64,000 nucleotides of DNA from Ilyonectria destructans (lineage: Eukaryota > Ascomycota > Sordariomycetes > Hypocreales > Nectriaceae): the NCBI GenBank assembly GCA_020740775.1, contig JAHEWK010000010.1:1550001-1614000 (forward strand). Reading direction: 5' to 3'. Below are positions 47,775-59,390 of this stretch, piece after piece. The stretch's first letter is position 1. Every line of letters starts with the position of its first letter. Position numbers and translations under genes: made by a program. A model generated the notes under the pieces. It was given only the letters and a program-made list of their open reading frames with translations. It had not been told where the DNA came from and ran no database searches.

Positions 47775-49369
47775 CGGCGAAAAAAGCAAGGGTGCCGTTA
47801 GCAGTCACAGGCCTCAGGGGGGCCCCGACTGAGGGGTATGCGTTTTAGTGTTTTTCTTTGGTTGGTTGCGGCTTTTCCATTCAGGGAATGGAAATATGGA
47901 GTCACGGGTCAAATAATACGTCAACGGAGAAATGGATGGGGTCATGCCAAGGATATGGCGGCCAAAAACACAGCGACCTTGGCAGGGGAGGATGGGCTGC
48001 AGTTTGAAGCCTCCAAAGCCGCGAACCGCAACAAAAAAGAAAAGTGGGAGGCGGATTCTGCAGTTGCCAAGGCGAAGAGGCGGACCTAGATTATCCAGTA
48101 ATATCTAATCGTTCACACAAGTTTGTTTGGTTGGCGCTTGTGAAGCAATTAGCAAAAGCTGTCCGACGGCGTTGCGGTATTGCGGACCTGCGACGTCCGG
48201 CGGTCTGGGCAGGGACGGAAAAAAACACGGGATGAGAAATGAGATTTTTTTAACCACCTTGACGCTGGTCCGTGGTGTGTGCCAAGAGGTTCCATTAAAG
48301 TTAGCTACAGCTTACCAACCATGTGTCTGGTACTGTGCTGCTGTACTAGGTACTGTACGTGAACAATTTTTATTTACGATCGCGAAGCCAGGATAATTAA
48401 TCGTCGATTAACCTATGTACATAACGTCGATACCCGAATGGATCCCGCGCGCCGGTCCTCCAACCACATGCTTCTGACAACTCTACCGCCCCTGTCGCCT
48501 GACTCTCTAACGCACGGGGGTGCAGGGGGCATGCAGAACTGCCGCTACGGTGGACCGCTAGAACACCCGTGGACGCCCAAACAGGCCGGCGTCGTGGTAA
48601 GTCTCCTAGCGGACGCCCCGGGCGGCAAGGGGGGGAACCCTGAAGCGAACCACTGGCAGTCGCTGGCAGTCGCTGGGCAGTCGCGCGCTGGAGTGCCGTA
48701 CGCGGACAAGACGTCCGGCGGCGAGGTGTCCCGTGCAGTAGCGTCGTCAGCCCAGAGATCCGGCCGCGTAGGCCTTGTACGCGGAGCGAGCTTGCAAGTT
48801 AGGGGATTGGGGGGGACCCGATGCCCCAGCCTTCAGAGCCCGGGGGGCCGGACTGGAATGCCCGTATTCCATGTGTATATCCGCGGCTGGTGCAATTACC
48901 GAGAGCGAGCTATGTTTCGTCCAAATCGTCTGCTTATGGCATGCTGTTACCAGCCTCCTACTGTCGTCATCCCCCACCGTCGCTGTGGCACTCGGTGGCG
49001 GACGCATTCAGTCAGCCTTCTTTCTTGACCTTGTTTCTTCCCACCTCTCTTCAGCACGCCGGCAAACCCGTGTTACCCGTCGTCATCCATGCACGATTAA
49101 GCTCATTGCTTGGCGACACACACCGGGAACACCTTGCATGAGACAGCACAGCGCTTGTTTTTTTTTTCTCCATCAGTTCTCCGTCATTTCGCCATCCGAG
49201 CTCGTATTGCCCCTGGAAGGACACGAGCTGCTGCACGTCCCGGTGGGGTGGTCTATGTTTGGGTTTTTTTCTATCTTTATCAACGCAGTACATACCCCGT
49301 TCTTTGACAGCACATCCGGTTGATTCGGACTTCGGCCCTGAATCGAGACGGGAGTGAAGGAAAAACATC
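47775..49369. other. Intergenic between uge3 and sph3
   Basis: Frames at 48438-49028 and 48775-49323 are open but lack domain-like sequence and are judged spurious. No upstream exon encoding a signal or membrane anchor for sph3 was found. Confidence 0.4.
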
Positions 49370-50164
49370 ATGGGCGAATGCATGAGCACCTCCGTCTTGG
49401 CGGCAGACGCCGCAGACCACCACCAGCCCATCGTTCTGGTCCCCCTTTACATCTACCCTCTGCAGGAGGCATGGGAGCCGCTATTCAACTTGGCACTCGC
49501 CTTGCCCAACGTCTCATTCGTCACCGTCATCAATCCCTGCAACGGCCCAGGTCCGGATGCGCTGCCAGATGCCAGCTATTGCGACGTCCTGGACAGGCTG
49601 AATTCGGTTCCCAACGTCCACTCGCTGGGCTACGTGCATTGCACCTACGGCACACGCCCTCTTGACGCCATCCAGGCTGACATTGACACCTATCGAGCCT
49701 GGAACGACAGGTTCCGGATCGACGGGATCTTCTTCGATGAGACGCCCTCGGATCCGAGCAGCGGCTTGGACTTCATGATGGCACTCTCGCATCACACGAG
49801 ATCGACGTGGCAGCAGTCATTGGACCGCCCGGGCCTGGTCGTCTACAATCCCGGCGTCGTGGTTAGCCGTGCCTTCTTCGACGCCGCCGACTGGATCGTC
49901 GTCTTTGAGCAGTCGCACGAGCACTGGTACTCGCCCGACATCCAGCAGAACCTGCAGGCCGTGCCGACCGAGCTACGGAAAAAGTCCGTCGCCATTGTGC
50001 ACTCCCTAGCGGAGAGCGACGACGACGCCACCGAGCTCACCAACGAAATATGCGCTCATGGCTTCGGCGGGATTCATTTAACGGAAGAGCTTGGCGGTGG
50101 TTACACAAAGTGGCCAGTCATGTGGTCTACAGTCGCCCACGCCCTGACCGGGAATTCGGAGTGA
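49370..50164 (+). CDS. sph3: Spherulin-4-like GH135 hydrolase
   Basis: A single exon of 264 residues with the spherulin-4 (beta/alpha)8 pattern: PIVLVPLYIYP as first strand, VTVINPCNGPG, LGYVHCTYGTR and IDGIFFDETP. Acidic residues Asp123, Glu124 and Glu180 (VVFEQS) have nearly the spacing of the three catalytic acids reported for A. fumigatus Sph3, an alpha-1,4-galactosaminidase required for GAG production. Unlike that protein, this model has no signal peptide or membrane segment; only 20 residues precede the first strand. A missed 5' exon is possible, but none was seen. The gene is co-directional with uge3 and convergent with ega3. Confidence 0.87.
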   Translation: MGECMSTSVLAADAADHHQPIVLVPLYIYPLQEAWEPLFNLALALPNVSFVTVINPCNGPGPDALPDASYCDVLDRLNSVPNVHSLGYVHCTYGTRPLDAIQADIDTYRAWNDRFRIDGIFFDETPSDPSSGLDFMMALSHHTRSTWQQSLDRPGLVVYNPGVVVSRAFFDAADWIVVFEQSHEHWYSPDIQQNLQAVPTELRKKSVAIVHSLAESDDDATELTNEICAHGFGGIHLTEELGGGYTKWPVMWSTVAHALTGNSE

Positions 50165-50897
50165 GGGGCGGGCGAGCGGGGGAGATAAGATCTTGGAAAA
50201 ACATTGCCGCCGTTGGAGGAGGCAAGCCATGTCAGATCTTTAATACGTAGTGTGATTTTCAATCTTAATTCTATAGTGGCAAGCCATGCACGCCATGCAA
50301 GCCCGAAAAGCCCGGGAACAGGCATAGGAAATAAACATCACATCATCAATCTCGCCACAAGACCCCGACATCACCGCCATCGAACGACGCCACCGTCTAC
50401 CGACCGTCTACCGACCAAAAACCACCAAGAGCCATTTATTCGCGAGTGGCTTTTGGGTGGCTAGCTGACCAGCCGCTGACTGCATAATGATGCTTGCAAC
50501 TTGGCGATGAGTCGTTTCCGCGCTTGGCTCACATATCCGATGCATCCCCGACTCCCCGCGTCTCCCATCGCATGCCGCCGGAGTCAATTGCTGACGGCGG
50601 CACTTGGCATTTTGCCGACAGCGACACCGAGCCGCACCGCGCCGCACGGATGCAGGGGCCGCGTACACGTTGGTGTTTTCCCGTCCCCACACTTTGCCTC
50701 TCCAATAAAGAAATAACCGGGCATTTTCAATAGAGCGGAGAGCGGAGAGCAGAAGGGGGGTTGCATGCATGACCAAGCAAGGTGTAATAATCATCATTAC
50801 AAAGAAAGTTCCTCAAAAAAATTACACTGTGCTGTGATGGAGTTGCAGCGAGCCCACACCGCAAGCGAAAAAGAAAATAAAAATTACCCAGTTTTGC
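50165..50897. other. Intergenic between convergent sph3 and ega3
   Basis: 3' flanks; no gene seen. Confidence 0.4.
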
Positions 50898-51984
50898 TTA
50901 TGCCGACGTATCCAGCTCCGTGGTGTACGTCTCCTTCTGCCCGCAGTATTCCACCCAGCCATCCAGATTCAGGTTCTTGATGACGGTACTGAAACCTGAT
51001 GTGCCTGTTGAGTTCCCTGTTTCCGAGCATATTTCCTTGGTCACGGACGGTGCCACGTCGTCGGGCGTCCCTGCGGGGTACTCGATGTTGAAGACCGGCT
51101 TGTCCGCTCTGATGAAGGCGGCGAAGGTCTCGCACTCGGAGTACTCGATGCACTGCTCATTCACCGAGAAGTGCACGTAGTCGAGCACGTCGGGAATGAT
51201 ATCCCCGGCGTTCTTGAGACCCGTAGACATGCTGTACGAGCCCGCAGTCTCGGCGAGGAACTTGATAAAATCAACCGCGTCCTCGGCAGTCAAATCCAGG
51301 CCGTTGTCGTTTTGCTAGGATGCAGCCACTGTCAGTGAAACTTCATAAACAGAACACGAACTCCAACACGAACACCCTCTGCAATGATCGTCCGGATAAT
51401 CCTGGTTCCATCAATGGATAGGGGCAACTTACGAAACCGTCGACATTGTCAGGATCAATCGCATCGCAACCCTTGCCCGCAGCAAACTCTATCCGCTTCT
51501 TCATGATGTTCCGGACGTTGTCGCTGCGCACGTCGACCCAGCGTTCGTCCGGCCATCCATCCATGACCTTGCCCAGGTCCGCTTTTTCGAAGTCGTCTTT
51601 GTCGTCTCTCCAGTTTTCCCAGGACCCGGCGCTGAAGTAGCAGATGACCTTCTTCCCGAACGCCTGCAGGGCGTGGATGGTGTCGGCATCGTTGTCGTAG
51701 ACGTCAATGTCGTAAATCTCCACATCGGGTGTGACGACCGCGTCGTCTCCGATCTTGATGGGTTTCAGAAGGACAATCTGCCATGAATCCGCGACTGAGG
51801 GCTGCCACAAGGATTTTTTGCCGTCGGAAGAATTGCTTCCCTTGTTGTTGAATTTGCCCGTAAGGCTGAAGCCCAGAACCACGCCCAGGGGGATGGCGAT
51901 GACCAGGAAGATGCCCACGACGGTGAATTTCTTCCAGAGGGCCCACGGTGCCTTGGGCGACCCTTTACCTGTGCCACCTTCCAT
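50898..51984 (-). CDS. ega3: Membrane-anchored GH114 endo-alpha-1,4-galactosaminidase
   Basis: Two exons on the minus strand (51984-51433 and 51314-50898, intron 118 bp) encode 322 residues. A short cytosolic N-terminus and one membrane helix (about 21-41, VVGIFLVIAIPLGVVLGF) give a type II protein with an extracellular catalytic domain. The GH114 core shows LWQPSVADSWQIVL, VEIYDIDVYD, VICYFSAGSWENW, CDAIDPDNVDGF (split from QNDNG by the intron) and DYVHFSVNEQC. A. fumigatus Ega3 has the same anchor-plus-GH114 layout and cuts GAG at deacetylated galactosamine stretches. The anchor places the enzyme at the plasma membrane where the polymer emerges. Confidence 0.92.
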
Positions 51985-53309
51985 AATATTCGGCCTTGGA
52001 GATAACTCCAGGCCTATAGGGTAGGCACCAATATTGGCGGTATTGTGAGGCTCAAGGGTACGGTATCACGATGGGGAGCGCTACTCCAAGAGGGCTACGA
52101 TCTGCCGGCAACATGCGAATGAGGACTGTTTATTGGAATGCAACCTGACCGGTTCCCGAAAAAAGCATTAGCATCAAGTGCTTAGCACCACTCTTGTCAG
52201 CCTGAGAAGGCCACCCAAGCTTTTGGAGAGCCGTCGTCGATCCATACGACGATCCCCAACTCGCCGGGACGGCGCACATGGCATTGGACGCCACTCATCT
52301 CCAGAGAGCTGAGGCCATGGGAGAGAAAACTGCGTTGCATATCCCTGACTCGCCTGCCCCTGACATCAGGGGTCTGAGTGACTCGCCAAGCATATACTCC
52401 GTACCAAGGCCGTATTGCCTGATGCGGGAGCCAAACAGGCACGAGCTGAAACTGCCGTCCAGCCACACCGCAGGGGAGGTGGGTGCGGGTATCGACGCTA
52501 ACTAAGCGCGGCTGCCAAGCGCCCTTAATGTAAGATTGGGCTAGATTTAGACACAGGGCAAGGGTGACCCTGGTTTTAACCCTGTCAATACGCCCCACCT
52601 TAAATCCAAGGGTAAAAAGAAGTCTTCAAAGCGAGAGTGGGGTCTCCTGATCGTATTGTTCAATGCCGGCAATGAGGAACAGGCCATGAGGAATAACAGG
52701 CTCACGCTGGACGCCGGGGCCTGAAGCTGCCGCCTGCAGTCCCCGCTGCAGCTGGCTAGTTGAGGCCTACCGCTGATGCCCCCTCACAGGCCCCCCTACG
52801 GCCCTACCGAGCCACCAATCTCTCCCCTCGCCACTGGGTTTGCAGCCTGCGAGCCGCCTGAAAACCAGTCCTAGCCCGGCGGTTTCGGCTCTCTGCCCGC
52901 TGTCTGATGGCTGCCATAGCTCCGTGGCTCATAGGCCCAGCTGGACTCATGCTGCCCCCCTTCGCTGTCCACGCGTCGCTGGTGCTTCGGCGAGCGCCCT
53001 CGTTGGCTCCTTTCCGCCCTATGCTCAATAGTGTGAACGATATGCAACGTTAGTGTATGTAGTAGGACGCCCATTAACTCTACCGTCTGGACCGTATTTT
53101 GTACCACCGGGCTCTGAGGCGCATCCTGCCAGGCCTGTTTAAAGGCAGTGAACGTGCTCTCTTGGCCTTTTCTTCCTCACCCACCTCTCGTTCACTCTTT
53201 CGACGATTATACGATAGACGGAGGCTCACCCTGGGTCGCTGCCACTATCGTTTTCCGTCTTCTTCTCCCAGTCATTCGTTTGTAGTCCGTACAGGACCCA
53301 CCCGCAGCC
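51985..53309. other. Divergent ega3-agd3 promoter region
   Basis: No gene is seen in these 1.3 kb. The 90 bases before agd3 are pyrimidine-rich, as expected for a strong fungal promoter. Confidence 0.4.
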
Positions 53310-56166
53310 ATGCGTTATTCCTCCTTCGCCCTCGCGGCTCTTGGCTTCCTGCAGGCTGTTGAAGGCTCAGCCTTGAAGTCGACCGGCAGTGGCCTGAGCA
53401 CGCCTGAAGAGGTAGCTGCCTCGGTCGAGAACACCGTCCACATCCAGATCATTGACGATGAGACCCTCGACAAGCGGGCGACGACCTACACCACTGTAGG
53501 TCTCACCCAGTCCCTCTCGGGCTTGACCAAGGGCGCCAAGTACGATGTCACCTACAAGTACTACGCCATGTCGCTCAAGTTGAGCAACTCGTGCCAAATC
53601 CGTGCCTACTTTGAGGGTGACAACTTTGGCAACTCGGCGTTTAGCAACTATGGCCTCCTCCTTACCGCGGGCAGCTATAGCGGCACCTTCACCGCATCTG
53701 CCAAGAAGGGAAAACTGGAGTTCGACATGGTCTGCAATAGCGCTAAGGGAAGAGTCTCTCTCGACACTGTCACCTACAAGCTCGCTGCCACCACCACGTC
53801 CACTACTTCCAAGGTGACCAGCAAGACGACCAGCACCTCCACCACCAGCAAGGCGACCAGCACCTCCACTACCACCAAGACCACCTCCACCAGTGTTGCT
53901 GTTTCGTCCTCGACCACCAAGAGCTCGACTACCAGTGCTCCTGTCGTGCGTGCTCTCTCCACCAGCACCAGCTCGTCTCAGGTGTCCAGCTCCAGCACTT
54001 CTGCATCAAGCAGCTCTGCTTCCGCCTCTGCTTCCATCTCCGCCGTCGGCAAGGCTACTGTTGATACCACCATCCTCGTCATTGCCCCTAATGCCTACAG
54101 TGCCTCTTCCGGCGCCGCCGGTCTCCTGGCCTATGGCATTCCCTATGAGGCGCTCATCGTCCCCAAGGAAGGTGTCACTCTGCCTACCTTGAACTCCTCT
54201 TCCACCCATGGAAACTATGGTGGTGTTATTGTCATGGATTCCGTTTCGTACGAGTACGATGCTGGTTGGGCTAGCGCTATCACTGATGCTCAGTGGACCC
54301 TCATCCATGAATATCAGGTCGAGTTCAATGTCCGCATGGTCCGCATCAACGAGTACCCTGGTACCCAGTTCGGTAAGTAGCAGTCTACTAAGTGCCACCG
54401 CTTGATCACTAACGCTCTCGATAGGCACCACCGTCGTCTCTGGTGGCTGCTGTGGCGACAGTGTGTCCCAGTCCATCAGCTTCAGTGACGTCTCTGACTT
54501 CCCTACTGCCAACATCAAGGCGTAAGTCTATCCCCAGCTATCCGCGGTCGGAACTCTGGTACTAACTACCACTAGCGGAGCTGAGCTGTCCACCACTGGT
54601 CTTTACCACGTCCCTGCCTCCATCAGCGACACTACCACCACTAAGGAGGTCGCCAAGTTCGGCGTTGCTACTGGTTTCGAGTCTGAGAGTGTCGCCGCCG
54701 TCATCAACAACTTCAGCGGCCGTGAGCAATTTGTCTGGTTCATTGGTTGGGCCCCTGACTGGTCCCAGACCTCTGCTTTCCTCCAGCACTCTCACGTCCA
54801 CTGGATGACCCGTGGTCTCTTCCTCGGCAAGCGCAAGGTTCATTTGGGCTGCCAGGTCGATGATGTCCAGCTCAGCACTGAGCTGTACTACCCGGCCGGC
54901 GAAGAGTTCAAGATTGCAGTTGAGGACCTCGAGGCCCACATCACCTGGCAGAACAACATCAACGCTCGCATGCCTACCGGCTCCGACTTCTGGCTTGAGC
55001 TTTGCCACAACGGCAACGGAGACATCATCTCCTCCACTCTGTCTGATGCTGGCGCTACGACTTGCGACCCCGAGTATGCTGTCTACTATGATCTGGCCAA
55101 CGCCACCGCCCTCGAGTTCGTCAAGCCTTTGGGAACTGGCGAGGACATCTGGCCCGATGAGTTTGTCGATTACTCTTGGAGCAAGACCTGTGCCGCTCTC
55201 GACGACTTTGCTTCGTGGTTCCTGACTGCCGATAACCTCAATCAGTTTGCTCACGTGTCCCACACCTTTGCCCATCTCAGTCTCAACAACGCCACCTACC
55301 ACGACACTGAGCGCGAGATCAAGTTCAACCAGGACTGGTTGGCCCTCATGGGCATTGATCAGGCCGCCCGTTTCTCGCCTCACGGTCTGGTCCCCCCGGC
55401 TATCACTGGTATGCACAACGGAGATGCCATCAAGGCTTGGATGGACAACGGCATCACCTTTGTTGTTGGTGACAACACCCGCCCCGTCCTTCGCAACACC
55501 AACAGCGTGTACTGGCCGCTCATCAGCACCGTCGCCGACAACGGCTACGCCGGCCTGACCATCGTTCCTCGATTCTCTACCGCCATCTACTACAACTGTG
55601 ATACTGCTGAGTGCACTACCAGAGAGTGGATCGCCACCTCTGCTGGAAGCGGCGACTACACTAACCTCTTGGCCAACTCCAAGTCGACCAACGTCCGCAA
55701 CCTCCTCTCGCTCCAGGCCGATCCCTACATGTTCCACCAGGCCAACATGCGTCAGAGCAACGTTGACACTATCACCATTGGTACCCAAACTGGCTCTATG
55801 TCCCTGGTCATGTCTTGGACCGAGACTATGGTCCAGGAGCTCCTGCGTCTGACCAGCTGGCCCATCCAGTCCCTGAAGCACGATGACCTTGCTCAGTACT
55901 TCATCGACAGGAAGACCCGTGACGCCTGCAGCCCCAAGCTCGCGTACACCTACTCAAGCGACGGCACCAAGATCGAGTCCGTCACGGTGTCCGCCACTGG
56001 CAATACTTGCTCCGTCCCGATCCCTGTCACCATCCCCTCTGGCTCCGCTACTGCCTCCGGAGGCTCGCTCACCGCGGATGTTGTCGGTGCTGAGCCCCCT
56101 ATCCAGTGGGTGACCCTGAGCGGCACTGCCGTGACCCTCACTCTTAGCTCGCCCGTTTCTTTTTAA
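53310..56166 (+). CDS. agd3: Secreted galactosaminogalactan deacetylase
   Basis: Three exons (53310-54372, 54425-54521, 54576-56166) encode 916 residues. Order: signal peptide (about 1-20), a Kex2-like Lys-Arg at 55-56, a beta-rich module (about 57-158), a Ser/Thr linker (about 160-247, probably O-glycosylated), then the conserved Agd3 region. The deacetylase part has Asp482/Asp483 (QVDDVQ) and His616-x3-His620 (HTFAH), the NodB motif 1 and 2 metal ligands, and PHGLVPPAITGMHN further on. A. fumigatus Agd3 (CE18) removes acetyl groups from GalNAc in GAG, making it cationic and adhesive. The N-terminal beta module plus linker looks additional to the Aspergillus protein (about 800 residues as I recall). 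It is divergent from ega3. Confidence 0.93.
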
Positions 56167-57216
56167 GTCATCCCCCTGGTGGGACAAAAGTCTTGTATAT
56201 GATGGGAACATATAGCTACGTATTAATTTTTAAACCTTAACATAGCTACTTGGTTATACACAACACCTGCCGCTTACCTTGGCCGGCCGTTGCTCCGTGA
56301 GGGTCTGACTGATTGTGACATGTGGTTAGTGGACGCCTCCGCAACGCCAGGACCGAGAAAGCAAGCCGTTTGACGCCTCATCCGGTGAGAGCGGCTAGGC
56401 AAAGCTGGCTACGCGTAGTGTTGCGTGTCAAAATCGTTCTAGACCTCCTCATTGAACTCATGACAGCTGCGAAAGCGACGGGAAATATACACTACCCCGT
56501 ACTTGTCAAAAGTTGTTTGTCGGACCACCCGGCCACGTGGGCCTGGACCAACTTAGACGCCATCAGGTGTAGCGATGTCTCGGTTGGTCTGTAGCTGGAC
56601 TGTTAGTAGACACAATGACGCACAAAACACAACACCATTGCTGCATAAATGGGGGCGTTCCGCTTTTGCGAGCTGAATTAGCACGGATATTTCCGGGTCC
56701 GGCTCTTCAACAGGCACTACGCAAATCGCCCTAACAAAGTACCGCTCTAGAGTCTAGGGTAGTTCAGGTGAATGATTGACAGGTCGTCGATGGGTCCAGA
56801 CCCGTTCCTCAGCTGGACGAGGGAGACCCGATGGACTTCGGAAATTTCGAGACCCATGTACGGGAGACGCAGATCTTTAGCCTGGGGAAGAATTGGATTT
56901 GATTATTCCTGGTACGATTGTGGCACGATCTGAGCTAAATCGCACTATCGCAACAATCGTCGCGTGCTCCGCCCGGATTCACACGGCAATTTTAGTGCTT
57001 GGAAACAATTTGGAATACCAACTCAGCGTCATGTCGGACCCAATTCGGCAGTTTAGAAGCCAAGAGGCCTCGTACGCTCAGGAAATTACTGACCGAGGGT
57101 AAGTTGACTGATTGAGACTACCAAATCCGACTGCGAAGCATGGTCCAAGCTGGATATGTCAAGATGGCGACAGTTGGGATGGCTGAGAAAGGACGCAAAA
57201 ACTAGAATGCTTAACA
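56167..57216. other. Intergenic; includes duplicated exon remnant
   Basis: A reading frame at 56893-57102 is open but unrecognised. 57117-57182 is a diverged copy of the last exon of the gene starting at 57217 (see repeat entry). No other feature seen. Confidence 0.4.
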
Positions 57217-57281
57217 CTACCGAACCCGATTACAAAACATGGTCCAAGCTAGATATGACAAGATGGTGACCGTTGTGATCG
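57117..57281 (-). repeat. Partial tandem duplication of a terminal exon (99-bp period)
   Basis: 57117-57182 and 57216-57281 are about 80% identical; the shared core is CATGGTCCAAGCT. The right copy encodes the membrane helix end (ILSYLAWTMFCNRV) of the CorA-like protein. Of 12 differences about 8 are transitions, and the right copy has the A or T at 6 of those 8. Confidence 0.75.
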
Positions 57282-58640
57282 GCACAGAAATGACCCAAAA
57301 CATGTGTCCCTTTCCCTCCCAATTATACACCGGAGCGTCCATGAATCCCTGTGTAGCGCAGTTAAGACTCTAGGAATTCTTAAAGGTCATCGATTTACTC
57401 ACTGCAACAGCTGTAGCTGGGAGGAACACCATGGTTATCAACGCAATGGCCTTCATCTGCCTCGCATCGTTAATTGCCATGATCGCGTCTTTGCGAGCTA
57501 GATCCGCCAAGTCCTATAAATGCCAAGTCAGCTCATGTTCTGCCCAGAAAAGTCCATATTAAACCTTCTGAAATGCGAGTGATGTTGCTTCCTGAATCCC
57601 CTCACACCGCATTATCTTTTCCTCGAAAGCCTCTTTTAAAACCTGAATGCACTCGTCGGGACTGAGCAAGAATCCCCCCTCCCCTGGCGGCTTGAACATA
57701 GGCAGGAGGGGGCAAATCTGAAGTATCTTGTCGAATTGGAAGGTCCATATTTTAAGTTGTGTTTTGAGAGCATCTACTTGCGTAAACAGCGTGCAAAATT
57801 TGTCCTGGTGGCCTTCAGTTTGATGGTTTACGCGATTTGGTTCCTGGCTCTTTGTAATCGCGTCTCTCAACGCATCGATCATCTTGTCAACTTGGAGGAA
57901 CCGCTGGATTTTTTCGAGTTCCAGAAATGCAAAAATGAGAACAAATGGATTGTCGATATACTCTCTGTTCTTATGGAGCCTGCGTGTCATGTCCTTGATA
58001 ACTGATTGAGAGTCGAACCCCAAGAACAGGCCAAAGACTTGCCGGCTTTCGGGAAAATATGTGATACTCATCGCTGTGTAGTTACTCAAGATGGAGTCGA
58101 CGCACAGTATGTATACTATTCACAAGGTCAGATAATATGCCCTTCATACAGGACTGTAAATGGGCATTGACCTTCGCACTTCTGGCCTTGGATGGAGCTT
58201 TGCAACATCTTGAAACTCGTCCGTGGCCGATCGATGGTATCTAGAAATATACCAGGTACATGCATCTGTTGTAAAATTCGCCGAAAACGGTTTCTCGGCA
58301 CAGGCATGGATGATAGCAATCGGCGACTAAACTTCAAATCGTGCTGTAGCTGGAGTTTACGGGGGCACATCCTGCAGAGCCAATTGTCAGCAGTCAACAA
58401 ATACGCGCGTGCACATTCCGCTGAGTCTCGCAAAAAGAAGGCGCAGAGGGAACTTACAGCAAGGAAAAGGAAGGATTCAATGTGCTGGAAATAGCTTGAA
58501 CATCCTAGCAAACGAAAATTAGGTTGCTTTTTGGCCCAAGACTCAATAGCTGGTGAAGCCCTGCATGGTTCACCATACCTCGATCTCCCATGTGTCCCAC
58601 TGCTTCTCAGACTGGATTTCGGAATTGTATGGTGAGTTCT
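57217..58640 (-). CDS. CorA-like fungal membrane protein (5' end uncertain)
   Basis: The 3' four exons are well supported on the minus strand: one ending at 58150, then 58073-57565, 57513-57403 and 57348-57217, with introns of 76, 51 and 54 bp and a continuous frame. They encode VFGLFLGFDSQSV, later DAIMAINDARQMKAIALITMVFLPATAVA, then FWVISVPITTVTILSYLAWTMFC. The MKAIALITMVFLPAT helix is the first of the two C-terminal helices of fungal CorA-like proteins; the second follows. Upstream, exon pieces such as SEKQWDTWEIE (to about 58625) fit the helical N-terminal part, but I could not fix the splice sites or the start, which may reach 59046. Function is unknown; such proteins are frequent in fungal accessory regions, often with ankyrin or HET partners. 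It may be a decayed copy. Confidence 0.5.
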
Positions 58641-59390
58641 AGGCTAGTTAGCTTCATTGAGAAACGACAACGAGAAAGCTCTGTGGTACCGATGATAGAC
58701 TTGAGCTGGTGATTGAGTAGCTGCTCCGATAGACTGTAGGCTCGGTGAGCAAACGGAATGATTTATCTTTGGGACTAAAGTCGTCCCAAATGCAACTCAT
58801 CGGAGTGGAGCGATACGGAAACCTTCTCCGTGACGTGGCTCGGTACAGAACTACTTTGCGAACTACGAAGAAGCGGAGTCCTTTAACAGCATTTGAGGCT
58901 GGGACTTGCGACTGCTGTGGATGGGTCACACAGCACCGGGACAATTTTACTCTCGAGCACAGCGCTGTCTTGAAACTCGCTCGGTTATGCAGCTGTATGG
59001 GTTTGATCTTGCTGCCCAACCAATATCCACAACTCTGACACAACATATTCGCCCAAGAGGCGAGCTGCAGGCTTTCGCTTCAAGGACCAGTAATTCGCGA
59101 CTTCACCCATCCGAGCCAATCGCATTCTGGACGCAATGCGATAAACGTGATGGCGGGCTGCATATCAGTCTCGGATTGAGTCACCCATATGAGACACAAG
59201 GCAGTCTCAAAGCTCCTTGTTTGTAATTGCCACATGTATTCGCAACATATCTACATTGATAGATGAGATTTGTAAGTCCTGCTGTGCATTTTTCTCCTTT
59301 AAGTAGGAGAGGGCACGACCTTGCGACTTGTGTTCCATTCCATCATCTCTATCAACTAAATTTCTGGGTTTCCGTTTATTACGCATCATC

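Noticed and set aside
48438..49323. Open frames upstream of sph3, considered as a missing anchor exon
   Set aside because: No signal-like segment joins in frame to sph3 through plausible splice sites, and the translations look random.
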